Assembly: GCA_016935815.1 (NCBI GenBank)
Contig: JAFGQH010000062.1
Span: 1 to 42,249, forward strand
Length of the DNA stretch: 42,249 nucleotides
Direction: 5' to 3'
Source of the DNA: Bacilli bacterium
GTDB taxonomy: Bacteria; Bacillota_I; Bacilli_A; Izemoplasmatales; Hujiaoplasmataceae
Part shown: piece after piece, positions 21,157 to 30,941 of the stretch
How the letters are laid out: the number at the start of each line of letters is the position of its first letter
How positions within the stretch are numbered: position 1 is the stretch's first letter
Program-made: the position numbers and the translations under genes
Notes under the pieces: model-generated
Database searches by the model: none
Told to the model about the DNA's origin: nothing
What the model saw: only the letters and a program-made list of their open reading frames with translations

Positions 21157-22233
21157 TTATTCAAAACGGATTGCTTTGGTTGGGCATTTGGCGATACAAA
21201 GCCCGCATTCAAAACACTTGTCTGAATCGAAGATGATCTTGTCTTTGAATTCAATCGCGAAATATGGACAAATTCGTTCACAAAGTCTACATTTCGTACA
21301 CTTTTCTTCGATCAACACCGGCGTGCTCTGTTTGTAAACCACATCTTTCGTCAGATTGGTTTGAATCACTTCTTCAATGCTGTGGAACCCATGTTTTTCC
21401 AAAGCTTTCGGTAGGTCGGCTATAATTTTGGAGTAGAGATTCTTTCCCCTAAGCAGTGCTGCAGAAAGCATCTGCACTGCACTTGCCCCCGCGAGTAAAA
21501 ACTCCAATACGTCATCCGCCGTGGCAATTCCACCAACCCCGATAACTGTCAATTCCGGTTCTGCTTGTTTGATTTTATAAACCGTTGCCAAAGCAATCGG
21601 TTTGATTGCCGGACCACTCGTCCAGACAAATCCTTTGTCATTGTTATAGATGGAAGCGCGTTTGTCCAAATCGATTTTCATGGTCGGGCCAAGCGAATTG
21701 ATCGCAACAACCCCATTCGCTCCCGCTTCCTTTATGGCTTTCGCAAATCCTTCAGGATTTGGGATATGCGGACTGATTTTCATATAGATTGGTTTACGGG
21801 TATTGCGTCTGATTGCACGGACGGTTTCTTGAATTTGTGACAAGTCCGTACCGACATAATGAGTGGAGATCTCAAACGCATCCGCGTATTGATCCACTTT
21901 TGGTACCAAGAATTCCATGTCTTCTTTGGAATATCCAAGTGACACGATCAAAGGTCTGTCTTTGGTTTTATGAAATTTCGGTAAAAAATCATCCAACCAA
22001 GTTTGGTAAGAATGCTCACTCCAAAGTTCGGAGTTCATAATGAATTGGTTGTCTCCGTAAATACAAGGTTTTGGAATCTGTGGTGCTGCGACAGAAATGG
22101 TTTTGGTTACGATTCCACCGCATCCTTCTTCTACAAGATATTGTAGTTTTTCCAAGTCCCCGTTCAAAGGACCTGCGGCTGGCATCAGGGGATTTTCAAA
22201 TGTCATTCCGTCAAAACTAGTCTTTAAATTCAA
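21157..22233 (-). CDS. PreA-like dihydroorotate/dihydropyrimidine dehydrogenase family protein with C-terminal 2x[4Fe-4S] domain
   Basis: MTFENPLMPAAGPLNGD, TVIGVGGIATADDVLEFLLAGASAVQMLSA; CTKCRLCERICPY and CFECGLCIAKCPTKAI. Confidence 0.88.
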   Translation of the reverse strand: MNLKTSFDGMTFENPLMPAAGPLNGDLEKLQYLVEEGCGGIVTKTISVAAPQIPKPCIYGDNQFIMNSELWSEHSYQTWLDDFLPKFHKTKDRPLIVSLGYSKEDMEFLVPKVDQYADAFEISTHYVGTDLSQIQETVRAIRRNTRKPIYMKISPHIPNPEGFAKAIKEAGANGVVAINSLGPTMKIDLDKRASIYNNDKGFVWTSGPAIKPIALATVYKIKQAEPELTVIGVGGIATADDVLEFLLAGASAVQMLSAALLRGKNLYSKIIADLPKALEKHGFHSIEEVIQTNLTKDVVYKQSTPVLIEEKCTKCRLCERICPYFAIEFKDKIIFDSDKCFECGLCIAKCPTKAIRFE

Positions 22234-23539
22234 GATTCATCCCTTCTTTCTCTATTGTTTCCCAGCAGTCTTTCGCGACTTCTTTCGCTTGTTTCTGCCA
22301 TTCATTCCATTTGATTGGTTGTTGATAATCTGCGATTTTTCGAACCCCATTCACAAATACGTTTTTCGGTCTTAGGTTTGGATAAAGACCAAAGAACAGA
22401 TGCCCGAATACATTGGATTCGTTTAGCGGGGTTGATTCTTGATATGGTACGGTGATCAAGTCCGCAACATATCCTGTTTCCAAACGTCCGAGTTTGATTT
22501 GCAGTTGCTTTCCCGCAAACTCATAGCTCTGAATGATTGCATTTTTAATCGATGCAAGTGAAAATCCGACTGGATTTTTAGAGATCAAATGTGCGGTATA
22601 ATAGGCATTCAAATATTCGATCGGCATTGAAGAAATCAAGCCATCATTGCCAATGAACCAATCGATTCCTTTGGATTCGATCATCGAAAGATTCGGCAAG
22701 CCTACTGCGTTGTTCATATTCGAAGTTGTATTGATTGCTATTTTGCAGCCTCGCTTTCGGATCAAATCCAGTTCTGATTCCTGGACATTGGCACAATGGA
22801 CTAAAATGCTGTTTTCATTGAGAAGTTGATGGCGATCCAATCGTTCCACGATCGTTTCTTGGAATTGTTCTTTGGTCCAATCTTCATCCATCTGGCTCTC
22901 TGCTACATGGATATGGATTCCTGCTTGATTCAAGTTCTTTCTAACGTTCTTTAACGTCTTTTCACTCAATGTAAACGAGGCATGAAGGCCAAACAACCCG
23001 GCCGCCATTGGGCCGTGATGATTTTGAATAAAGGATACATTTTCGGCGATTGCTTCATCCATATTGAAGCGGTCACTCGTCTCAAATGCCAGAATAGCTC
23101 TTGCACCAAGATCTTCACAAAGCGCAGTGCGGATGGTTTCCAAAGATCCTTTGATTTGTCCACTGGCGTGATGATCGATGAAGGTAGTGGTTCCGGTTGC
23201 CATTTGATCGATCCCAAAGGACAATGCGGAATAGCGAATCCGGTTCAAATCCAAGAAATGGTCCAGTTTCCACCAAAGTTGTTCGAGAATATCTCGGAAA
23301 TTCTTGGGATCATATGGTACTGTCATCCCTCTGGCAAAAGCAGAATACAAGTGAGTGTGTCCGCTGACAAAACCAGGCAAAACAAGTTGCCCTGAGACAT
23401 CGATGATTTCATCCAAACCACTCGATTGGAACGAGTCCATCGGTCCAATTTCCTGAATTACTGAATCAAAACGGATGAACACATCTTCTCTTAAGTTGTG
23501 GTAATCATAGGTTCTGGCATGAATCAATGCCTTCATCAT
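22217..23539 (-). CDS. ssnA: SsnA-type amidohydrolase
   Basis: LPGFVSGHTHLYSAFARGM, LEQLWWKLDHFLD, TTTFIDHHASGQIKGSLETIRTAL, AILAFETSDR; SsnA hallmark segments. Confidence 0.85.
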   Translation of the reverse strand: MMKALIHARTYDYHNLREDVFIRFDSVIQEIGPMDSFQSSGLDEIIDVSGQLVLPGFVSGHTHLYSAFARGMTVPYDPKNFRDILEQLWWKLDHFLDLNRIRYSALSFGIDQMATGTTTFIDHHASGQIKGSLETIRTALCEDLGARAILAFETSDRFNMDEAIAENVSFIQNHHGPMAAGLFGLHASFTLSEKTLKNVRKNLNQAGIHIHVAESQMDEDWTKEQFQETIVERLDRHQLLNENSILVHCANVQESELDLIRKRGCKIAINTTSNMNNAVGLPNLSMIESKGIDWFIGNDGLISSMPIEYLNAYYTAHLISKNPVGFSLASIKNAIIQSYEFAGKQLQIKLGRLETGYVADLITVPYQESTPLNESNVFGHLFFGLYPNLRPKNVFVNGVRKIADYQQPIKWNEWQKQAKEVAKDCWETIEKEGMNLEFKD

Positions 23540-23545
23540 TACACC

Positions 23546-24832
23546 TCAAATCTTGGTTCCCAAATAATATTGGAAATTCATATTTCGAACAAGGAATTTC
23601 CCGCGATGAATGGTATGAATCACGCGTCCTTTGCGAAGACATCCCTTGTACACGGAGTAATCGGTAAATCCATGGAAATCATCAATTGTATTTTCCATCA
23701 GATCATACACGAACAAATTCGCGCGTTTACCAACTTCAATGCTTCCTCTGTCTTTCATATTGTAAAGCGTGTAGAGGTTCTTTGACATCTTATCGATTGT
23801 TTTCTTCTCAAACAATTTATACATCAAGTCGAAGGAATATTCGATTCCTCCGATTCCTAGAGGAATATCTTTCAATAAATAATGATTCTTGTCATCGACA
23901 AAGAATGCACAGTGATCCGTTCCTATCGCATAGATGTCATCGAAATGATCTCTCAATTTACACATCTCGTTCTTGCTTCTAAGTGGTGGTGCGAGTGTAT
24001 ACAGATATCCATCATCTTTCTGGACTTCATCGGAAGTCAATGTGAAATAATGCGGACAACTCTCGACAAAGAATCGTTTATTTAGGATATCACCATATTG
24101 ATCCTTCAGTTTTTCAATCGTATAACCGGAAGAGAGATGGACCATATAGAGATATCCCCCATAGTCTCTTACATAAGATGCGAGTTTCAATGCTTCTTTG
24201 GTTTCCGAAATATTCGGTCTCGAGCGATTGAGATCTCTAAAAGTGAATTCGTCGTCCAAGGTGATGAGGTCATCGTTCTCGATATGGGCCAAAAGCAAGA
24301 AATGATGCTTTTCAGACAGTTTTAGTAATTCGATGATATCTTCATCATAGGTTCTTCTTCCGGAATCGGAATAAGTGGTGAACAATTTCAAGGAATGCAT
24401 TCCCAGTTCTTTCATCTTGAGAACGAATTCTTCCAGATCGCATTTGGGATTTTTGATGGTCGCGTGGAATTGATAATCCACACAGCAGTTTTTTGCCTCG
24501 GTCATACGCAGATCATATGCCGCTTGTAGGTCTTCTATGTTATCCACTGGATTCAAAAAATCGATGATGGTAGTCACACCACCAAACGCCGCTTGAATCG
24601 ATCCGGCAAGGAAATCGTCTCTGGAACGGATTCGCCCGAGATCCAGGTTGAAATGCACATGCGGATCTATGAGCGCCGGCAACACCAAAGAATCCGAAAC
24701 ATTGATAGAATCCTTTGCTTCGAGCAATTCCTTGGAGATTTCTTTTATGGTATCTCCCTGGATATAGATATTTGTTTTTTCAAACACTCCATTTCTGTAT
24801 ACGGAGCCATTCAAAATCCTGAGATCGTACAT
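23546..24832 (-). CDS. Hydantoinase/dihydropyrimidinase-family cyclic amidohydrolase
   Basis: LPALIDPHVHFNLDLG, SLKLFTTYSDSGRRTYD, GYLYMVHLSSGYTIEKL, VESCPHYFTLT, GTDHCAFF. Start set to ATG 24832. Confidence 0.85.
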   Translation of the reverse strand: MYDLRILNGSVYRNGVFEKTNIYIQGDTIKEISKELLEAKDSINVSDSLVLPALIDPHVHFNLDLGRIRSRDDFLAGSIQAAFGGVTTIIDFLNPVDNIEDLQAAYDLRMTEAKNCCVDYQFHATIKNPKCDLEEFVLKMKELGMHSLKLFTTYSDSGRRTYDEDIIELLKLSEKHHFLLLAHIENDDLITLDDEFTFRDLNRSRPNISETKEALKLASYVRDYGGYLYMVHLSSGYTIEKLKDQYGDILNKRFFVESCPHYFTLTSDEVQKDDGYLYTLAPPLRSKNEMCKLRDHFDDIYAIGTDHCAFFVDDKNHYLLKDIPLGIGGIEYSFDLMYKLFEKKTIDKMSKNLYTLYNMKDRGSIEVGKRANLFVYDLMENTIDDFHGFTDYSVYKGCLRKGRVIHTIHRGKFLVRNMNFQYYLGTKI

Positions 24833-24836
24833 GGTA

Positions 24837-25328
24837 TCACCCACTTATGATTTGATAGTCCTGAATTTGATAATGATTTAGTATCGGTTCCACCAGGTCT
24901 TCTCTGACTGAGAGATATAGGTCTAGTCCCGATTTTATTGCTGCTCTGATATGGAAATCGAACCCTTGATTTTCAAGTTCCAATTTCCCAACTTCGTCGA
25001 AATAAAGAGGTGTAGTGCATTCCGAAATCCATAATTGATAGTATCGATCGACTTCTCTTTGCGCTTCTTCTATGATAAGATACGGGCCGATCCGTTCTGA
25101 AAAACTCATGGATTCCGTCAAGCCTTCCAGCTGTCTCTCATGAATCATGAAAGGAAACTCAATCTCCTCTTTCAGAACATATGCATTGAATCCGAATACA
25201 TCGGATCCAATCATATATTTCTTGGATAAAATTCCGTTACCAATCGGTTGTCTTTGATAAAGTTCCAGCATTCTTGTGGTTTTGCCGGAATTCATCTTAC
25301 CAGTAACGATATTTACCACTGTAAACAC
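24837..25328 (-). CDS. P-loop nucleoside-triphosphatase-like protein (THEP1/NTPase-like)
   Basis: VTGKMNSGKTTRMLEL Walker A, YFDEVGKLEL Walker B-like; embedded among Mo-hydroxylase maturation genes. Confidence 0.65.
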   Translation of the reverse strand: MFTVVNIVTGKMNSGKTTRMLELYQRQPIGNGILSKKYMIGSDVFGFNAYVLKEEIEFPFMIHERQLEGLTESMSFSERIGPYLIIEEAQREVDRYYQLWISECTTPLYFDEVGKLELENQGFDFHIRAAIKSGLDLYLSVREDLVEPILNHYQIQDYQIISG

Positions 25329-26130
25329 TCCTCATATGGGAATGATTTTCTTTTCCATGAGAAACTGCCAAGATTTCCGATGTGATCGAAATCGCGATTT
25401 CTTCCGGACTGTTTCCGCCCAGGTCGAGTCCTACTGGTGCGTAGAAATAGGATAGATCGATCTCTTTTCCATGTTCCTGATACGTCGCATCCAAATAGGC
25501 TTCCAATTTCTCGGGTGAACACAACATTCCCAAATATTTCGGTTTGATTCCAAGTTCGATAATTTTGTTGATGACATGATAATCGTATTTATGACTCGGA
25601 GTACAAACAACGATGAAACTGTTCGGTTTCAAACCCTCTTCTTCGATGAAACCGACAAAGGATTGGTGTACCAATCGGTCGGCACCTTGGAAGGTCTCAA
25701 TGACCTCTTTTCTATCGTCAATCACGCTGACATGAAACGGCATCGTCTTCAAAACATTGGAAAGTGCCTGACCGACATGACCAGCTCCGAAGATATAAAT
25801 GCTTTCTTTTGGCCCATTGTACTCGTAATATAATGTTACTTTTCCTCCGCAAGCCATAGGTAAAGTCGTGGACTCGGGAATGATTTTCCCTTCATCCAAC
25901 AGATAGGTCTCCAAAAGGTTGGCTCTTTGTTCAAGTAGTTTTTTTGCTTTGTTGATGGCATAGTATTCCAAAGCACCCCCGCCCACGGTTCCGGTGCTTT
26001 TTCCATCTTCAGTGACAATCATCTTCTTGCCGACCTCGACTGGACCACTTCCCTCTTTGGCGACGGCTGTCACCAACATCAGGTTGATGTTTTTCTTTCG
26101 CAATGTTGTCAATAGGTCATAGATTTCCAT
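25297..26130 (-). CDS. XdhC/CoxI-family molybdenum cofactor insertion protein
   Basis: EGSGPVEVGKKMIV, STGTVGGGALEYYAI, IYIFGAGHVGQALSNVL, FIVVCTPSHKYDYHVI, DLGGNSPEEIAISITSEILAV. Confidence 0.9.
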   Translation of the reverse strand: MEIYDLLTTLRKKNINLMLVTAVAKEGSGPVEVGKKMIVTEDGKSTGTVGGGALEYYAINKAKKLLEQRANLLETYLLDEGKIIPESTTLPMACGGKVTLYYEYNGPKESIYIFGAGHVGQALSNVLKTMPFHVSVIDDRKEVIETFQGADRLVHQSFVGFIEEEGLKPNSFIVVCTPSHKYDYHVINKIIELGIKPKYLGMLCSPEKLEAYLDATYQEHGKEIDLSYFYAPVGLDLGGNSPEEIAISITSEILAVSHGKENHSHMRSVYSGKYRYW

Positions 26131-26144
26131 GGATTACTCCGCGA

Positions 26145-26774
26145 TTAGATAAAATATGTGATGACCAATGCTACTAAAAAAGTAGCTGCGGCGAAAACCG
26201 GTTTGAATCTGCTTATCATTGCTTTGGTTGTGAATGTCTTGGTAATAAAATCGTTTAAATATAGGAATCCTAATCCGAGTGCTGCACTTCCAAGCATGTA
26301 TAATCCGAAGAATTCCAGATATTGTGCTGTTGAGCTTAGATACGTCACACCTTGAACAGTCATATAGGCATAGAACAAAAGTCTCCAAGATAAACTTGCC
26401 ATGACGAATCCACCCACACGACTCCAGAGGTCTTTCTTGTCAATCAGAGTAATGACGATGAACACTCCTAATGCTTCCATCATAATGGAAAGCATCGGAT
26501 TGATGACTTTGAATACCGAAAGGTTTGGTAGGAAAAAGTCAATTGCCTTGATGGCTGAAGCCACGAATGCGATATAGATCAATGAAAGTCTGGAATTCGT
26601 CTTTTTGTATGCTTTATACAAAATTAGCCCTGCAAATGAGAACAAGACTGCCCCAGATGTATATAGACTGATTCCGGGTATCATATGCAAAGCCCATCCT
26701 AATGTTGCTTCAATGATTCCCCAAACGCTTCCGTAGAATACGATGGTAGTTAAGGTCTGTAGTTTTTGTTTCAT
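26145..26774 (-). CDS. Small multi-pass membrane protein, possibly ECF-S-component-like
   Basis: About 6 hydrophobic segments in 209 aa; the only integral membrane protein within the purine operon. Confidence 0.5.
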   Translation of the reverse strand: MKQKLQTLTTIVFYGSVWGIIEATLGWALHMIPGISLYTSGAVLFSFAGLILYKAYKKTNSRLSLIYIAFVASAIKAIDFFLPNLSVFKVINPMLSIMMEALGVFIVITLIDKKDLWSRVGGFVMASLSWRLLFYAYMTVQGVTYLSSTAQYLEFFGLYMLGSAALGLGFLYLNDFITKTFTTKAMISRFKPVFAAATFLVALVITYFI

Positions 26775-26775
26775 G

Positions 26776-29088
26776 TTAATTTGTCTCCTTTTCTTTCAAT
26801 GCTAAGAGTATTTTTTCTGGTGTGATCGGAAGTTCTTTGATTCGAATCCCAAGTGCGTTGTATACGGCATTCGCAAACGCAGCCGGAGGTGTATCGATTC
26901 CGATCTCACCAACGGATTTCGCTCCGAATGGTCCGCTTTCTTCATAGGAATCCACAAAGACCGTCGTCAATTTGTTGATATCAAGTCTTGTAGGAATCTT
27001 ATAGTTTAGAAAACTGTTGGAAATCAGTTTTCCGGTTTGAGAATATTTGACATCTTCGAATATCGCCATTCCCAATCCCTGTACGATGGCTCCATTGACT
27101 TGGCCTTCTGCCAATTTTGGATTAATCGTGGTTCCGCAATCGACAACGGAAACGTAATCGACAATGTCGATTTCTCCGGTTTCTTTGTCGATATCGATTT
27201 CAATGAATCCTGCCATAAATGGAGGTGGCGACTTGTGTCCTACATAACTTGAGGTCACCGATAACTGTTTTTGGTCTTCGGAATATGTAATTTGATTGGA
27301 CAAATCGACAAGCGAAATCGATTCTTCTTTTTCGTTTTGGAATGTGACTCCGTCAAACTCAATTTGCTCCTCGGTTGTTTTAAGAATACGGGCGGCTTCT
27401 TTGATCAAAGCTGCTTTCATCTGCTTAGCGGCTTTCCATACAGCGTTACCGGATACATATGTTGTACTGGATGCATAGGCACCGACATCAAATGGTGTTA
27501 AGTCCGTATCTGAAGAATAAACGATCATTTTGTCGATGGTAGTCATGAGTTCTTCAGCTGCGATTTGTGCTAATACGGTATCGCTACCTTGACCGATATC
27601 GGTCGCACCAATCAGCAGATTATAAAATCCGTCATCATTGAGTTTGATGGTAGCACTACCCATATCGATAAATGGAATTCCACTTCCTTGCATGGCGATT
27701 GCCATACCAACTGATTTGACTTTATCTCCCATATCGATTCTTGGATATTTTTTGTACCAATCGATCAACCGAGCCCCTGTTTCGACACACTCTTCAAGTT
27801 TACAAGTGTCCATATCCATTGCAGTTCCTTCCGTACCCTCACCCATAATCGCAAAAATCGGTGAAGTTTCGGTTTCTTTCATCATATTCTTTTGACGAAA
27901 TTCGATCGGATCCATTCCCAGTTTTTCACAGAGCATATCAATTGCGGATTCTAATCCGAAATTGCCTTGAATCGCTCCATACCCTCGGAACGCTCCGGCA
28001 GGTGTATGGTTGGTATAGACGACGTCTCCATAGAAACGAACTGATTTCACTTTATTATATAGCGGCAACACTTTCGATCCTACAACCATAAAAACTGTAA
28101 GAGCGTGTTCTCCGTAAGCTCCCGTATCGGATAGCACTTTGAAATCAATCGCTTCTAAGATACCATCCTTGGTCGCCCCCAAGCGTACATCCATACGCAT
28201 AGGATGTCTTGTATAGGACGATTCAAATACTTCTTTTCTAGTATAGATCATCTTGGATGGTTTTCCGGTCTTATAGGTAACCAAGGAGACCAACATCTCT
28301 CCATGAATCGCTTGTTTTCCACCAAATCCACCACCAACACGCGGTTTGATTACGCGGATTTTGGATAGCGGGATACCCAATCCTTGAGAAATGATTCTTC
28401 TGACATGGTATGGGGTTTGCGTCGCAGAATAGAGAATCAAACGTTCTTGATAATCGATTCTGGCGTTGACTGTATGTGGTTCCATCATCGCATGTGCTTG
28501 CGCTTGCGTGAAGAAAGTTTCTTCAATGACTACATCGGATTTCTTCAATACATTTTCGATATCTCCGACATGCATTTCATAACTCGCGGCGATGTTTCGT
28601 TTCGGCTCAAAGCCGATCGGAAACATCTCATGGATTTCCGGTTCCGGATGAAGAATGATTTCGTTATCTACGGCTTCCTCAAAATTGAGTATTGGCGTTA
28701 ATACTTGATATTGCACTTGAATCAATTCCAAGGCTTTATCGCAGGTTTCCGGTGAATCCGCAGCAACCGCCAATACCTCGTCTCCGACATAACGGACATA
28801 TTCATCCAAAACAAATTTATCGTGTGGAGAAGGTTCCGGGTATCCTTGACCTGCTCTTGTGAATGGAATTCTTGGAACATCGTTGTGAGTGATGACCATT
28901 TCCACTCCAGGAAGCTGTTTCGCAGCTTCACAATCGATGGATACGATTCTTGCATATGCATGCGGAGATCGCAATACTTTGATGAACAGGGAATGTTTGT
29001 CTGAAAAGTCATCGGTGAAAGCATGTCTGCCTTTCATGACTCCGAGCCCGTCAACAGACGGAATCTTGTGATTGACAACCTTCATCAT
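26776..29088 (-). CDS. Molybdopterin-dependent hydroxylase large subunit (XdhD-like, set 2)
   Basis: RVGGGFGGKQAIHGEMLVSL, AGAFRGYGAIQGNFGLESAID, GATDIGQGSDTVLAQIAAEEL, GAKSVGEIGIDTPPAAFANAV. Confidence 0.92.
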   Translation of the reverse strand: MMKVVNHKIPSVDGLGVMKGRHAFTDDFSDKHSLFIKVLRSPHAYARIVSIDCEAAKQLPGVEMVITHNDVPRIPFTRAGQGYPEPSPHDKFVLDEYVRYVGDEVLAVAADSPETCDKALELIQVQYQVLTPILNFEEAVDNEIILHPEPEIHEMFPIGFEPKRNIAASYEMHVGDIENVLKKSDVVIEETFFTQAQAHAMMEPHTVNARIDYQERLILYSATQTPYHVRRIISQGLGIPLSKIRVIKPRVGGGFGGKQAIHGEMLVSLVTYKTGKPSKMIYTRKEVFESSYTRHPMRMDVRLGATKDGILEAIDFKVLSDTGAYGEHALTVFMVVGSKVLPLYNKVKSVRFYGDVVYTNHTPAGAFRGYGAIQGNFGLESAIDMLCEKLGMDPIEFRQKNMMKETETSPIFAIMGEGTEGTAMDMDTCKLEECVETGARLIDWYKKYPRIDMGDKVKSVGMAIAMQGSGIPFIDMGSATIKLNDDGFYNLLIGATDIGQGSDTVLAQIAAEELMTTIDKMIVYSSDTDLTPFDVGAYASSTTYVSGNAVWKAAKQMKAALIKEAARILKTTEEQIEFDGVTFQNEKEESISLVDLSNQITYSEDQKQLSVTSSYVGHKSPPPFMAGFIEIDIDKETGEIDIVDYVSVVDCGTTINPKLAEGQVNGAIVQGLGMAIFEDVKYSQTGKLISNSFLNYKIPTRLDINKLTTVFVDSYEESGPFGAKSVGEIGIDTPPAAFANAVYNALGIRIKELPITPEKILLALKEKETN

Positions 29089-29534
29089 TCATCACCCAAA
29101 TATTTCATGATCGCACGTTCTTGTTGGATATATCCTGTACAACGACAGAGATTTCCGACAAGATATTCTCTGACTTCAGCTTCTGTCGGTTGGAACAAAT
29201 CGTTCTTCATTGCATATACGGTAAGAGCAAGCGAGGGATTGCAATAGCCGCATTGATCAGCGCCTTCGTCCCCAAAATGACGTCCTAACTTTTCCGCTTC
29301 GGCTTGGATTCCTTCCACCGTGATGATGGATTTTCCTTCTACACTGGCTGTCAATACGGAACAAGAGGGAACGGGTTTCCCATTCAATAAGACAGTGCAG
29401 ACACCACAACTGGTGTTATCGCAACCGCGTCTTACGCTGAGGTAGTTATAAGCTCTCAGGGTATCGAGTAAATAATCTCCTGGTTCGCAGACAAAGGTTT
29501 TTGTTTCTTGATTGACAATGACATTAACCAACAT
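29085..29534 (-). CDS. Molybdenum hydroxylase [2Fe-2S] subunit (set 2)
   Basis: VRRGCDNTSCGVCTVLLNGKPVPSC...QCGYCNPSLALTVYA...LVGNLCRCTGY. Confidence 0.93.
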   Translation of the reverse strand: MLVNVIVNQETKTFVCEPGDYLLDTLRAYNYLSVRRGCDNTSCGVCTVLLNGKPVPSCSVLTASVEGKSIITVEGIQAEAEKLGRHFGDEGADQCGYCNPSLALTVYAMKNDLFQPTEAEVREYLVGNLCRCTGYIQQERAIMKYLGDE

Positions 29535-30327
29535 GTTCGCTCACACTCCTTATTCCTCGTTTGAGATAGGTTTTAATCAATTCGATCCGGTACTCTTTGG
29601 ATCCTCTTTGATTCTTGGATACTTTGATTTCATCCAATGCCATATTCACTGCAGTTTGAATGATTTCATCATTGAGTTCTTTGTATTGATCCAAATAATT
29701 GGCCGCCTCGATCGCAAGACTCGCAATAAATGGAGTCGCTCCAACAGCGATTCTCCAGGAATCCGCTGTTTTGGACAAAGCGAGGTTCACAATCGCAAAA
29801 TCAAGTGCGGTTATCGCAACTTTGCGGAAATATCCGGCTTCTGCTTTTCTTGAGATTCGAATGCCTAGAAGCAAATCGGGATCGTGGTTGGGATGGCTCA
29901 GGAAATCTGCGAAGGAAACCTCTCCACTTTTATAAAAAACCAATGATGCATCCAGAACCAAGAGCGCAGGATAAATATCTGAAAATGCAAGTCTTGCCAT
30001 CACAGATCCACCAATCGTCGCAATATTGCGAATATTGATACCCATGATGTTATGACATGCCAAAGACAGAATCCCCGAGCAAGTGTTCAAAATGTTTTCA
30101 TTGGTTTCGATTTCTCTTAAAGTGACCATAGACCCGATTTCTATCATCTCTTCTGTCGCCACGATCTTGTTCAGATCCAAGCCCTCCAAGGAGATCAGTT
30201 TTGAAGCTGACTTTTTGGTCAACTTCATCCACGCTCCTCCTGCGATAATGAGGTTTTTCTTGTCTTTGATCAATGCTTGATACGCTTCTTCTACGTTCTT
30301 AGGTCTTACATATTCGGCTACAAACAA
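29524..30327 (-). CDS. Molybdenum hydroxylase FAD-binding subunit (set 2)
   Basis: LIIAGGAWMKLTKKS, MGINIRNIATIGGSVMARLAFSDIYPALLVLDA. Confidence 0.88.
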   Translation of the reverse strand: MFVAEYVRPKNVEEAYQALIKDKKNLIIAGGAWMKLTKKSASKLISLEGLDLNKIVATEEMIEIGSMVTLREIETNENILNTCSGILSLACHNIMGINIRNIATIGGSVMARLAFSDIYPALLVLDASLVFYKSGEVSFADFLSHPNHDPDLLLGIRISRKAEAGYFRKVAITALDFAIVNLALSKTADSWRIAVGATPFIASLAIEAANYLDQYKELNDEIIQTAVNMALDEIKVSKNQRGSKEYRIELIKTYLKRGIRSVSEHVG

Positions 30328-30333
30328 AAATCA

Positions 30334-30885
30334 TCATTCCTTTCCAATTAATGTATGATAATCATCCATATGATCAATATCCAAGAGGATTCCAGGATCG
30401 TCCACTTCGATGATTTCGAAGGAGTGATCGTTCCGAAATGCTTTTAGATTGGGATGATTGGTTTTCAATAATTCGGTTTTGTATTTATGGTTGAAATAAA
30501 TGGGGTGTCCAAGATGATGATTCGTACTCGGTACCCGAATCTCTAGAGATCCGGACAATAATCGCTCTATCGTACTTGGCAAGATAGTCGGGACGTCTCC
30601 CGGAAGAATCAAGAAATCACTCTTCGTTTCTCTCACTCCGGCAAGAATGGAAGAGAACATCCCATTACTGTAATTGGGATTATAAACCAGAAGAACTTCA
30701 GGGATTTCTTTTAGATGATTTGCAATCTCCGTATGAAAATGACCTGTGACGACAATCACTCTCTCGCAGAATGTACGTAAAAGTGTGATTGCATGGTCGA
30801 TCAAAGGCTTGCCTTTGTATATGAGCATCATCTTGTTTGTTTTGGCTCGGGAGGAATACCCGGCTGCCAATACTATGCCATCCAT
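30334..30885 (-). CDS. MocA-like nucleotidyltransferase (molybdenum cofactor cytidylyltransferase family)
   Basis: MDGIVLAAGYSSRAKTNKMMLIYKGKPLIDHAI...LILPGDVPTILPSTIERLL. Confidence 0.85.
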   Translation of the reverse strand: MDGIVLAAGYSSRAKTNKMMLIYKGKPLIDHAITLLRTFCERVIVVTGHFHTEIANHLKEIPEVLLVYNPNYSNGMFSSILAGVRETKSDFLILPGDVPTILPSTIERLLSGSLEIRVPSTNHHLGHPIYFNHKYKTELLKTNHPNLKAFRNDHSFEIIEVDDPGILLDIDHMDDYHTLIGKE

Positions 30886-30941
30886 CTTGGTTTCTCCTAA
30901 AACGCTTACATTGATATAAAAAAATAAAATTGTTAACTTTT

